From positions 4,285,501 to 4,349,500 of the forward strand of contig NC_092602.1 of the NCBI RefSeq assembly GCF_047663525.1: a stretch of 64,000 nt of DNA, read 5' to 3'. Of the stretch, positions 23,634-35,400 are shown one piece after another. Both the position numbers and the translations under genes were made by a program. The notes under the pieces are model-generated. The model saw nothing but the letters and a program-made list of their open reading frames with translations, did not search any database and was not told the DNA's origin. Source of the stretch: Anas platyrhynchos (taxonomy: Eukaryota; Chordata; Aves; Anseriformes; Anatidae). Position 1 is the first letter of the stretch. Each line of letters starts with the position of its first letter.

Positions 23634-26600
23634 TCATCTCTTGGCCTCATCGGTGTCCGTGTCTGGCAGCCCAGCAGCGGGCTGAGGGCTGGGCTGGACC
23701 GCTTGCACCGTCTCCTCCAGGCTGCCACTGGGGAACACCACGTAGTGGGCGCTGACACGCTGCAGCTGGGGCTCCCGCAGGTTCTCCTTGCTGTGCCAGA
23801 TGCCGTAGCCAAAGTAGACGAGCAGGCCTGCAGAAGGAGATGGAGAGCAGTGGCTACAGCAGAGGAGGAGGAAGACCTGAAGCAGCAGGGCTCCGGGTCT
23901 GCCCTCTGCCCCCTGACCATCCCACGAAGCCCCAGGACCTTTAGCCAGGACCATCACTAGCCCAGGTAAGCCAGTGCTGTGCCCTCTGTCCGGGCAGACA
24001 CGAGCCTGGTGGCCCATTCCCAATGGTGCTCAAGCTGCTGGGCCCTGTGCTGGACACATCTCAAATGTCAGGGGGCCTGCAGGCAGATTGGGCTAAGATA
24101 TTCCAGGGATTTTCCTTGCATGAGTGGAGGAAACTGGGATTTCCCCTGTCTGGAGATGACTCTGGTCAGCGCCACATGCTGAAGGAGTGATGCAGAAGAT
24201 TTCTGCTGGATGTGACAGGGGATGCTTAAAGCAGGGAGGCCACTGCTGCCCTGCTCCTGCTCCCCAGAGCCACACCAGGCACTTCCCTCTCCCCAGAAGG
24301 GAGCACGGGCTCCCAGGGATTGTGCTGCCATGAGAGCACTCACCTAAAATAAGCCAGACTGTGAAGCGAAGCCACGTCACGTAGCTGAGCTTCAGCATGA
24401 GATAGATATTGAGGACGATGCTCAGTGCTGGGGACAGGGGCACCAGGGGGATCTGCAAGAGAACCAGAGCCATCAGTGAGAGACCTGCCAGGAACAGGCA
24501 CAGCTGCTGCGCTGTAGGGCCGTGTCCTTGTCCTTACAACCGCAGAGACAAAATGGCACTGGCAAGCAAATGTGGGGAACAACAACTTGTACCTGGTCAC
24601 TGGGGCTTTCTGAGAACCTTTTTTTCCTGGCTGTATGCCAGGCTGGCAGGGAAATGAGGACCAAAGCAGACCCAGTGCAATCCAGAGACAACAGGGTCCT
24701 GGCTAGATAGCACAGGCAGGGAGCAACAACACTGCCTTCCAGATGCCTGGACTGCTCGAGAGGTACCTGGGATGGGCAGGAGGAGCACCAGGACCTGCAG
24801 GGGACACGGGGAGGAATGCTGGAAGGCAGCAGTGACCCTCGAGGGCAGCGTGTGCTGCTCTCCATCACAGGGACAGGGAGGACACCCATCCCAGCACAAC
24901 CTGGACACATCTGCTCCCAGGACGCGGCCACCAGCTGCGGTGTTTTCACCAGGTCAGGGTGACCGCAGCCTCTCCAGGGTCTGGCAGCGCTGCTCACACC
25001 TTGCCCCGTCCCAGCCCACGGCCCCCAAACCTACCTGGAAGGTCTGCGTGCTGCGCTGCTGCTCGTGCACCCAGATGAGGAGGAGGCTGAGCAGGAAACC
25101 CAGGCTGAAGAGGACCAGCAGCAGGGAGTAACTCCAGGTGGGCAGGTGGAGGTGGGTGTTGCCAAACACCAGGATGGAGCAGAGGCAGACGGCAGACACC
25201 ATCAGGGTCACCACAGCCACCGTGACCACCTCGCCCGGGTAGAAGTCGCTGAGGAACTCCAGGTAGGGCTCGAAAGCTGCCTTCAGCTGCCCTGGCTCCC
25301 GGTGCTCTTTACTCTTGTCTCTATCCACCAGCTGGAGCTTGTCGGAGAAGGACTCGTACTCCTTCAGCTCGCCGGTGGCGGGGCCCTCGCGGGGCTCGGG
25401 GCTGGGCCGGCTGCCAGCGGGCTGCGTGGGGGCGCCTGCCTTCTGCTGCTGGAAACGCAGCACAATGATGCTGGCAGCCACAAAGGTGTAGGCAAGCAGC
25501 GTGCCGATGGACAGGAACTGCACCAGGGCCTCCAGGTCAAAGACGAGGGCCAGCAGGGCCATGAGGAACCCGAAGACCACAATGCCGATGACGGGCACCT
25601 GCGTGCGGGGGTGCACTCGGGAGAAGACCTGGAAGAAGAGCCCGTCCTCGGCCATGGCGTAGACGATGCGTGGCAGGGAGAAGAGGTTGCTCAGCAGGAC
25701 CGTGTTCATTGCTGAGGGACAGGCAGAGGAAGGGAACCCACGTGAGATTGGGTGCATTGCCCAAACCACCCCACCTCCCAGCCCCGGGTCTGTATGCTCC
25801 CACCTCCACCAGCCGGTCCGTACTCACCGCAGATGGAGCCAGTGGCCACCAGAAATCCCGCCCAGGAGTAGCCTCTCCTGTAAAATGCATCAGCCAGGGC
25901 AGAGTCAGGGTCCAGCGTGTGCCAGGGCACCATCAGCGTCAGCACCATGGACACAAGGATGTAGGCGCCGGTGGCCAACCCCAAGGAGAACGCTATGGCC
26001 CTGGGGACAGCCTTCTGCGGGTTCCTGGCTTCTTCACTGGAGGCTGCGATGACATCAAAGCCCACGAAGGCGTAGAAGCAGGTGGCTGTGCCAGCCATGA
26101 TCCCTGACAATCCGTACGGGGCAAAGCCTCCCTCCTGGGCACCCCAGTTCTTGGGCTGTGCGAGGACAAAGCCCATGATGAGAATGAAGAGGATGACGCC
26201 TATGCTGACAGCCGAGAAGACGTGGTTGAGCCAGGAGGACACTTTGGCCCCAAAGGAAATGAAGGCAGTGGCCACCAGCAGGATGGTGGCCGCCAGGAAG
26301 TCCGGGTAGTGGGCTAGGAAGGGAACCTGCCAGGTGCCGATGTGGGTCTCAGTGAAGTTCTTAATTTTGTGGTTGAAGATGGAGTCCAGGTAGCCGCTCC
26401 AGGCCCTGGCCACCGCTGCGCCCCCGATCATGTACTCCAGCAGCACGTTCCAGCCGATGAGAAATGCCCAAATCTCCCCCACGGACACGTAGGTGAACAT
26501 GTAGGCAGAGCCCGTCTTGGGTACCCGGGCCCCAAACTCAGCGTAGCAGAGAGCAGCCAGGAGCGAGGCGAAGCCGGCGATGATGAAGGAGACGATGACA

Positions 26601-26809
26601 GCGGGGCCAGCCATCTCCTTGGCCACGGTGCCTGTGAGGACGTACAGCCCAGAGCCCACCATGCCCCCAATGCCCAGCAGTGTCAAGTCGATGGTGGAAA
26701 GGCATCTGTTGAAGGACGTCTCCATCATGTCATCCTCCAAGGTCTTCACTCGGTTGAGTTTCTGGCAGAAGCGGGTCAGGTCCGCGGAGCGAGGCAGCCA
26801 TCTCGCCAT
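23634..26809 (-). CDS. SLC7A4: Cationic amino acid transporter-like protein SLC7A4 (CAT-4), 4 coding exons
   Basis: Polytopic membrane protein of the SLC7 CAT subfamily; family knowledge places it with arginine/lysine transporters, although CAT-4 has not been clearly shown to transport them. Coding exons on the minus strand: 25828-26809, 25035-25711, 24344-24452, 23634-23827. Junction phases agree and give 653 residues (human 635). Visible: N-terminal FCQKLNRVK; first helices with DLTLLGIGGMVGSGLYVLTG; the CYAEFGARVPKTGSAYMFTY loop; FLIGWNVLLEYMIGGAAVAR; SWLNHVFSA; CFYAFVGFDVIAASSEEARN; VPWHTLDPDSALADAFYRRG; SLPRIVYAMAEDGLFFQVF; and the C-terminal block YFGYGIWHSKEN...HYVVFPSGSLEETVQAV. About 14 hydrophobic helices are expected. 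A good splice acceptor at 26879-26880 (pyrimidine tract TTTCCTGCTCCCCCTCTAG) precedes the start, so the ATG lies 69 bases into the second exon. Confidence 0.96.
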
Positions 26810-26878
26810 CCTGCAGGCACCAGGCCCTGCTCTCCGGCAGGACGAGGGCTCCGAGGCAGCGATGCCCTGCTCAGAGAC
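26810..26878 (-). other. SLC7A4: SLC7A4 5' UTR part of the first coding exon
   Basis: Sixty-nine non-coding bases between a strong acceptor (CCCCCTCTAG, minus strand) and the ATG at 26809. They join by inference to a non-coding exon in the CpG island upstream, whose donor is at 27838/27837. Confidence 0.6.
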
Positions 26879-27837
26879 CTAGAGGGGGAGCAGGAAAGCA
26901 TCAGGAGCCCCAGTGGCAGCAGCTCCTAAATGCTTGGGTTGCATTCTGCTGCAAAAACCCTGCAGGGTTTTGCTCAGCCCCAGCACCGTCTCTGCCCGGA
27001 TCCTGCACCTTGGCCAAGCCCAGGAGAGTTGGGGACAGGGTAGAAAAGTCACCAGGCATGCTTCCCCAAATTTGGACCTGCTGGCTCCAAATAGAGAGTG
27101 TGGTGGGGTCAGCACCCAGCACTGCCCCATAGCCTCCTGCAGGGGCACCAGAGCCAGCTGCCCATGCCCCAGTGACATGCTGGTGAGGCAAGCAGATAAT
27201 TGCAGCACCTCAAGGGCAGCACTTCCCCACCTTTCCTATTTGAAAATGGAGCTGTGCTAAAAAAAAATAAATAATAATAATTCCAAACCAAGCAACTAAG
27301 GGCCACGCTGAAGGTTTCTCTGCTGCTTCCCCCCTGCCTCATTAAGCACCTCCCTTCCCAGGGGAAACCTTGGCATGCCAGGAGCCCACCAAGGGGCTGT
27401 GCAGGGTCTGCCCCCCCCCCCCCAGCATCTCACTGCTTCCCCGGGGAAAGCCCAGGCACGACAGGGAGACGCAGCAGGAGGTATGGAGAGGCCGAGCACG
27501 GCGAAGTGAGGCCGTGGGTGTCCTCTCCAGACCAGGAGAGAGACATCCACACCTGGCAGAGCACGATGCAGAGCTGGGGACCCTCTGGGGTCTTGCACTT
27601 AGCCTGACACCCACGAGCTGCTCCCTGCTTCCAGCTGCCCCCCTCCCAAATCCCACCACCTCGGGCTGCCCACCCAACCATCCCCAAACCACAGCGCTCA
27701 GCAGGCCCCCGACACCACTCCCCAAAACCTCCCGGGCCGCAGGAAGGTCTCCAAGACACCCCTAACCCTAAGGGGGGGGAGAGGCTCCGTGGGGAACCAC
27801 GCTCACGGCGCTGCCACCGGGGGGGGGCCCCGCTCAC

Positions 27838-28030
27838 CTGCCGCGGGCGGCCCCTGCGCCCCCGGAGCTCCGCACCTGCTCCGAGCCGATCCGATCCGAT
27901 CCAAGCCAACCCGATCCGATCCAACTCGATCCGATCCGATTCAGCCCCGCCCGGTCCAGCCCCGCGGAAGGGCGGAGGCCGGCGCGGCCCCGGCAGCGGG
28001 CGGGTCCCCGGCAGCGGGAGGTGGCGGAGG
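27838..28030 (-). promoter_or_regulatory. SLC7A4: CpG island with probable SLC7A4 non-coding exon 1 and promoter
   Basis: GC- and CpG-rich block upstream of SLC7A4. On the minus strand GCGGCAG|GTGAGCG is a consensus splice donor with the exon ending at 27838. No ATG-led conserved frame is seen, fitting a 5' UTR exon. The start site is not visible. The island contains a GATCC pentamer array. Confidence 0.55.
27884..27950. repeat. Irregular GATCC/GATTC pentamer array
   Basis: At least seven GATCC copies in phase or near phase, interrupted by AAGCCAACCC and AACTC variants, inside the SLC7A4 CpG island. The unit is a palindromic GATC core. Confidence 0.85.
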
Positions 28031-29520
28031 GAGCCCCGCAGCCCTCGGGTCGCTGCCGCTGTGTCCCCCCCCCTTCTTTTGTCCCCATCAGAGGTGGGCG
28101 GCAGCCGAGGGTGGAGATGTGGTCCCAAAACCCGGGAGACGAACGCAGACGATGGGGCGAAGGGCTGAATGGCTGCTCTTCTCCGCCCCGCTGCTGTCCA
28201 GGGGGGGATTTTGTCTCTGTCCTCCCCATGCTCCGGAGCTCCTGGCTGGGTGGCTGGGATCGTCCCCACGCTCGGCTCTGCCCCAAGGAGAGGAAGGAAT
28301 AAGGGAAAGCAGCTGGAGGGGCTGCAGGGGCAGGCGGGTTCTGGACTGGCCCATCCTGCTCGCAGTGATGCTGCGAAGCAAAAAGCAGTGAAAGGGTACC
28401 CAGAGTCCAGCAGAGAGACTGAAGTGTGTGATTCCTCTTCTCCAGAACTGCCCCATCTCCTCTAAAACCAGGGTAAACCCTCTGCACCCCCACCCCCTGC
28501 AGCATGGAGCTTCCTAGCTCTGCTGCCCGGCACACAAACAACCCCGTTCCACCCCAACCTGCCTTTTGCAGGCTTCATGTAACACTCCTTTTGTTTGAAG
28601 AGAGTGAAGCTCCCCTCCTGTGGTTTTATCTCAGCCCTGACCCCTCTTGGGCACTGTTTCCAGCTGGAGGAATGGAGGTGAAGGTGCTCCAGGCCCCACT
28701 GCCTTTCACAGCACCTTTTCCAGCTCTGCTGCACTCTAGGAATGAAGGGGGCAGGGTTTGGGTGTTGGTGCACCAGCGGCTTCACGGCAGCAAAATGGTT
28801 TTCATTTTCTCCTCTGCTCCCATCCTAATACTTCCTGATGTGCCATTTGATGGCGCCTGAGCATGAAAGCTCATGTTTGTGTGGACCTGTCAGTCATCAC
28901 CCCAAACACCCAGAGTGGTAACAGTCAACTTGGAGCCTGTCATTTGAAACTAAGTGCTCCCATGTGCATAAATCCACTTCTATCCATGCTCAACGTACCT
29001 CCTCCTTTGTAGGGGACCTTGCTATCCTCCCGTTCAGCTCAGCAAAGTATAGAACAAAGCACCAGGAAATGGGCCTTGTCCCTTCCTTTCATTGCTCATC
29101 GACCTTTCTCTAGCTCATGAGTAAACACAGGGCTGGCACAGCAGCTCTCCGTTTGCTCACCTGCTGCCAAATGAACAGGTAGCTCAGTCTGATCGTGCAT
29201 CCCCTCTCCACGCAGCTTCTTGCATGCGTTGAGACTTCGGCAGAGCTTAAGGCCCAGCTTTGTGGGTGGCTGAAGCCACCTGAGCTGCAACCAAAGGTGC
29301 AGAAGGCCCCCACCCAGCTGTGTGTTCCTATAGCACCTGTATGGCCGATTGAGGGCTCTGGGGCTGCACAGGAGCTGAGTCAGCTGAAAGCCCATAATCT
29401 GTTTTAGCATTTCCAGCCAGATCAGCTCCTTTGGATTACTCTCACAAGATTTAACTCCAGCCCAAATACCATGGGCAGAAACATTGCCACTACAGAAACA
29501 GGGCCAAGGCCAGCTCTGTA

Positions 29521-29872
29521 TAGAATCAAGACTGGAAAAGCCCTCCAAGCTCACCTGGTCCAACCATACCCCTACTACTAATCTCAACCATGTCCCTAAG
29601 CACCACGTCCAACTGAACACAGTACTTGAGGTATGGCCTCAGCAGAGCTGAGTACAGGGGCACCATCACCTCCCTGGCCTTGCTGCCTTCACTATTCCTG
29701 ACACAAGGCAGGATGCCGTTGGCCTTCTTGCCCTTCTGGGCACACTGCTGGCTCATTTCCAGGCCATGGGCTGCCGGCTTCTCCAGGAGAATACTGTGGG
29801 AGACCGTGTCAAAGGCTTTGCTTAAGTCTGGGCAGACTACAACAGCCTTTCCCTCACCCACCAGGCAGGAAA
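29521..29872 (-). mobile_element. CR1 retroposon fragment, internally deleted
   Basis: The plus strand starts with TAGAATCAAGACTGGAAAAG, the reverse complement of a CR1 3' end, followed by CTCACCTGGTCCAACCATAC. On the minus strand the decayed reverse-transcriptase piece [18 protein letters not shown] is followed directly by [16 protein letters not shown], with part of the ORF missing. Confidence 0.88.
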
Positions 29873-30354
29873 GGCATCACCCTGTAGGAAGGTGTCACCC
29901 TCTAGTGACACAAATGCAGTGATGTGGGGGGCTGGAGAGAGAAGGAAAACTTGCAGCTGAAAAAAAAAAAATTGAATATCTGCCTATTCTCAGCCTTATA
30001 CCTCCTAGTAATGCTTCATGTGGGGGCTGACTAAATTTTCCTCCACTGAAACTGGGCTGATCAAACGCTCCCTTGATCACGAGCTATCCCAGATGATTTA
30101 TTCTCTTAAAATAAATCTTTTCAACCAATTAACCATGTCGGAGCGCCCCGCCACCCTCCACCTTGCTCAGAAAGCCCCTCTAAAGCACAACCTGAGGCAG
30201 ACCGCAGACATGGAAAATTTCAGCTTGGATTGTTTGCCTGGCAGAGCCGTAGGCTGCTGAAACCAGATGGTGGGAGCACGAAGCCCAAGTGCTCCCGCTG
30301 GAGCTCTGCTGCCGTTGTCATGGTACCACTGGAGCAGCCTGCCAGGCGCTGATC

Positions 30355-30462
30355 ACAGAATCATTAAGGTTGGAAAAGACCTCCCAGATCATCTGGTCCA
30401 ACGATTCCCCTGCTACCAATATCACCCACCAAACCAGGTTCCTAAACACCGGAGAAAGGCAG
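30355..30462 (-). mobile_element. CR1 retroposon 3' fragment
   Basis: CACAGAATCATTAAGGTTGG, AAAAGACCTCCCAGATCATC and TGGTCCAACGATTCCCCTGC are the reverse complement of the CR1 3' UTR. Coding CR1 sequence is absent. Confidence 0.88.
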
Positions 30463-31545
30463 CCTGGGGCAGAGGGCAGCAAAGCCTTGATGTTTTAGCA
30501 GCTGAGTGCAGGGCTGAGGGTCAAGTGGATACAAAATTCATGGTAATTCTTGGGGATTCTGCAATGGGGCAATTCCCACATCAACCTACTTTCTGGCTAG
30601 GGATAGTGACCCCACAAGAGATACACCTTCTGTCTGCAATCACTGAACCGCAGTAGCATGATCCTGTGGGGGGAAAGTCATGATGGATATGGGAGCGTGA
30701 CTCAGCCCTAAATTTGCAAAAGCCTCTTTGCTTCTCTCAGTGTTGCAGGAAATCAGAATGCTGTTGCATTTGCATACATCAGCAGGCTACACCACCACCT
30801 CACCCTACTGAAACACCACCCACAAAGTCTCCCAACACCTCTGCAGTTTCCTTGTTTCAGCTGGGGATGGTCCCAATTTGCTGAAAACCCCCACGGCTTC
30901 AGTGATCTGCTTTCATAAGAACCTAAGGGCTTACAGAAGTGACACATTTCCCAGCTTCAGCAATTAACAGCATTCTGAACCTTCTAACACTGCCTTCTAC
31001 TGTGAAAAGAGGTAGCAATAGCAAAGGATGCAGGCAAGAGCAAACAGTAACACAAAGGAGAAGTCTCCCAAATACAATCCTTTGCTATAGGAATGCTAGA
31101 GAACCCTTCAACAATGATCTTCGTGTAATCAAAGCCCTTGAATACACTTTGGTAAGAGTCCTTGATCCATCCCCAGCAGCTGCTCTGGCTTGAAGGGCCG
31201 TTCATCCATGAAGAAAGCAACTGCTTTCAGTCTCTGCCTTGCCCATCCCATTTCCTGTGAGGTCCCAACATTGCTTCAGGTGTGCAAGAAATGTGCTGGT
31301 GTCAGGTGATGTGCAATGTCTTTTAACCAAGCTCTCAGCAAGTGCTCAGACTCCTCCTGAGGACCAAGTCTGGGGGATGCAACCAAGAGTTAATCAGCTC
31401 AGCCCTAAAAGTTCTTAGGAGCTCTCCAGCTCTCTAGCTTTAATCTAGTGAAGCCCCAAACCCATGCTTATCTAGAAAGGATAGAAAAACTGTGTGATTG
31501 CTGACATTTAAAAAAGCTGCAGCCCCAGGAGGCTGTACGCAATAT

Positions 31546-31551
31546 TTTATT
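31546..31551 (-). terminator. DGCR6: Candidate DGCR6 polyadenylation signal (AATAAA)
   Basis: TTTATT on the plus strand reads AATAAA on the minus strand, about 860 bases after the DGCR6 stop. It is the first canonical hexamer noticed downstream. Use is unproven. Confidence 0.4.
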
Positions 31552-32408
31552 TCTATCCATTTGGAAACTGTTTTGAAGTAACAAAGCAAAAGCTCTGAAG
31601 CCTTTTCTGCTATCTGACTTGGGTGGAAACACCACTGACATCACGTCACAGTCCAGTGCAGGTGGACAGAGGCCTCCCTTACTAAAAGTCAGAGGAGAAG
31701 CCTATGCTGTTAACTGCCTAAATGTCTCTCTGTAAGGGGTCTGCCTGTTTAGGATGTCGTTTCTGCCTCAGCACACACAAATGCATCTTCTTGTAGATAA
31801 ACTTTTTTTTCCCCCCACCCGCCAGCTATCAGCACACTGAGGCTGCACCGGAAGGCATCAGAATGCTTTGCTTCCTGTCTGATAGGACAGCTGCTCACAT
31901 CTTCCACCCCTTATCAGAGACACTCATTCCTCCTTGACTCAGAAGAGGAGATTGTAATTTGGATATTACACTCCTCACAAATTCAGCTTTACTCCCCTGG
32001 ATAACAGAGAACATCCATACACCAGCGGTTTGGGTTTGCTGACTTGATGCCTACAATAGTCTCTCTTGACTTAGTAGACTGCCTCAGTGACACTGCAGGC
32101 TGTAACGTGGCAGATTAATGCCCTCGGTCACCTCTTGTCTTAGTGACACTTTGCAATGCCGCAGGAACTGCAACATGCATCTTGTTTTGAGGAGTAGAAA
32201 GGCAGTCTGAAGCTCTCCAGCTTCAGACTCTGCTCTGGAGGTCTGCTTCTCCCATCTCTAGAGGTTTCCTAAGGGACACAGCTATTTCTTCTACAGCTGC
32301 AGACCACTAACCCCTTCCTTATATAATATAAAGCAAATGCATTAACAGCCTATTCTTTAGAGGGAATTCAGAAGAAAACTCTGGAAAGTAAACAGCAGAT
32401 TTGCTTGT

Positions 32409-35400
32409 TCAAGAGAAGGCCTTCTCTGACTCAGATTCCTTCTGCTGTAACTTCCGAATCAGTTCCAGCAAGTTCATCTGTAAAGTCAGCTCCTGTAAAG
32501 CAAAAAAAGATATTTTTGCAAGAATAAAATGATCCCATACCCTTATGCAGGAAGCAGAAAGGACTGGTTTGTACCACCCACTCAAGAATGAGTAGTCCTA
32601 AGGGAACAAGAGAAAAAGCTTGCAGATGCAAAACAAGGGCTTAATCTTAAGTGTTTCTACAAAACACAAGGCATTAATAACTTAAATCTGCTGCAAACTG
32701 TAGCTGCATCAGGAATCCCAGTGCTTTACAAATTGTTATTGGTTAAAAAAGGTTCTTTCTTCTTGACAGTTGTTGAACAATAAATCCAGTGAGGGCTGTC
32801 AGGCTGGCCAGTTTAAGGTTTTCCCTTTTCTACCACACAGCCTTCAGTGGAGGAGAGCAGCAGTGTCCCCTTGCATACACAGAGCCACACACTCTGGGGG
32901 AGGTTCTCCAGGTAGGCACAGCTCCCCTCCATTGTTCTTGAACAACAACTCCAGTGCCTGATCCTTTTGCAGGAGACAAGGAAAGGAAGCAGGAGGAAAC
33001 ATTTTGTGTGCTTTCCAACTGTTTTCTTCTAAGGTACATGCAACACACTGCTATGCTGGTGTATACAATCCCCTCTTTCATTCTTCAGAAACTCCTTTTT
33101 CTGTGACTGCCACTGAGTTGAGATCACCATCCCCTATAATCACCAGCATCAGCTTATTGCTTCCTTATACTCCCCTTGCCATCTGCTTGTTCTTCACTCA
33201 AATTTATCTCACAAGCCATTTAGCAAACAGACTGTATTACCCCTGCACATGGCGGGGTATCTAATTCAGTAAACCCTGGTTCTGTGACGCAGGCTTGTAG
33301 ATGTTACGTTATGGAAATAAAAACCTATTTTTGTAAATACATATATCAACAGCATAAACAGGCAGTTTATAAAACAGACTGGGAAGAACACATCTGCTGA
33401 TGGAAATGTATGAACAACAACAGATTTCAGCAGTGATTTCTTGTATGATGGCAGCATTCAAAGATGCAAGTCAAGGTCTGGTTTACCAGCTATCATAAAG
33501 GCAAACATAAATAAGAACAGCAAATAGGAACCCTGGTAAGAGTTACTACTTATAAAAATAACACAAAAGGCAGGGGCAGGAGGGGAGACAAAGAGCTGCT
33601 TTCAGTATGAGTAATAGTGGCATAAGAAAAAAAAAAAGGGGGACTTATTCAAGGCTACACGAGCAGGAATCTTGTGAGTTTTAGAAAATCGCTGTTTAAC
33701 TAACTTAGTGTAAGCCAACTTTTCTCTCTAGTAGGTTTTTATCAAAACTAAATTTAATCAGCTGAAAAATACAGTTAAGAATAGTCTGTTCCCACATTCT
33801 CTGCAAACTTCAGTGGCATCATAATGAGACTTTGGAATTTTCAGTTTTCTGTTCCTGTGGTGTTGAAAAGAAGAAAAAAAAAAAAAAGCAACAACAAAAA
33901 GCTAGGCAACTGCTCTCAAGTTTTAAGAGCACTGGAGAAACACAGAACAATTCTCTTATCACAGTCTGATACAACTATCTCCAGTAAGTCACAGGCAAGA
34001 ATTAATGAGATGCCTTTTAAAAAAATAAGACATTGAAGGCAATTTATATAGCTAAGCTAATCACAAAAATGACAAACCTACTTATCCATTTATTTCAGTA
34101 TTCCATGGACCTGTTCAAGTGTCACAGGACTGCAGGCTGTTGGCACAATGTTTCTTCCATCCACAGTGGGAAAAACACTGCAGAAGGTTGGGGATATTGC
34201 CCTCTCTAATGGGTTTCTGTTGCTTCAAACCCACTACCTGGCCTGCCCAGAGCATGTTACACATCAGCTGATGAGGCAAAAGACTGACCATTCTTCTTGA
34301 GCCAGCAATTGAGAATTCATTAATAGAGTAAGATTTTAAATAAATAAATAAATAAAATTGTTAGCACAAGAGCACTACCAGATCTTACGCTCGCTGCTTA
34401 AACACAAACCTACCTGTGGGTTGGTGGTGATGTAAAAGCCTGACACCCCAGCCTTCTCCAGAGTGCTCTGCTGGTCTATCACTTTTTGGTCCAGTTCCAA
34501 GACAATTTTCTCATCCATCATTCGCTGTTCCTCTCGAATTCGTTGCTCCACAGCCTGAGGTGATGATATGCAGAGTGGATTATTCACCTTCCTCGTATAT
34601 TTTTCTCATCTCTAAGTCTTTTACCAAAACCAAAGAGCTACTAGATCCTCAGTAATTCCAACTGTGACTCTGAACTCCGGCCTAGACTCTTCCACAGACA
34701 GTAGAGGGCAGCAAGCACGGCCTCAGATCTTACTTGAGTGACTGCCATGCCTTACAGCAAGCTACCTCTCTCGAAAGAGCAGGGAAACAGCTTTTTAGCC
34801 TAGTTTATGTGCGTTCTGAGGCTAAAAAAGAGACCACGAGCAACAGATCACAATCTGAATAACTTTTCCTTAGGAGCATCAGGATGTAGCTGAGTACTCC
34901 AGCAGCACGTGTGCTAAATAAGTCCATAGTCCAAAAAACACATATCCCTCGCAGCACTGATGATGCTGCAGGAAGACTTGGAGGAGTAATACAAGCCACA
35001 GAAAATCACCACAGAGCCAGTTCAGATGCCTCCACGTTCTCTGAGAACAAACATGTACAGAGCTGGAGCTTTACAACAGACCCAGTTCCCATTTATTGAT
35101 TAAGGAGTCGAGCTCCTCAACTCCCAGCTTTGCAATAGGAAAGTCAGCTTATTTTGTATGGATAACAGCAAGTTGAAGCTTTGCTTGGAACTACAGTATG
35201 CTGGGGCTCTATTTCTGGCAGATGAAGGATATCATCAAACAAACACTTTCCAAGCAGCCCTACCAGTAGATCCCTCATGCCTTGCCTTTGCAGAAAACTG
35301 CATTACCTCAGAAGAATGAATGGAAGAACAAAGCATGGTAAAGGTATGGGTTCACTGCCTAAGCACAGGATGGCAGAGCAGGAACTCACTTGCCACAGAC

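Larger units (their letters stand above)
28031..32408. other. Intergenic region SLC7A4-DGCR6
   Basis: No gene recognised. Contents are GC-rich flank to about 28.9 kb, two CR1 fragments (29.5-29.9 and 30.36-30.46 kb), and moderate-GC sequence to 32.4 kb that includes the inferred DGCR6 3' UTR. Reading frames here are short and have no family resemblance. Confidence 0.6.

Noticed and set aside
22258-23960. Several open frames of 120-260 codons on both strands downstream of SLC7A4
   Set aside because: GC-rich 3' flank with overlapping frames on both strands, Pro/Gly/Ala/Cys-rich composition and no family motif; treated as chance, part of it SLC7A4 3' UTR or terminal exon antisense.
25065-25715. 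216-codon plus-strand open frame opposite SLC7A4
   Set aside because: Antisense shadow of SLC7A4 exon 2 with low-complexity Glu/Gln/Gly composition.
27755-27772. CCCCTAACCCTAAGG telomere-like motif
   Set aside because: Only about two units; too short to be an interstitial telomeric repeat.
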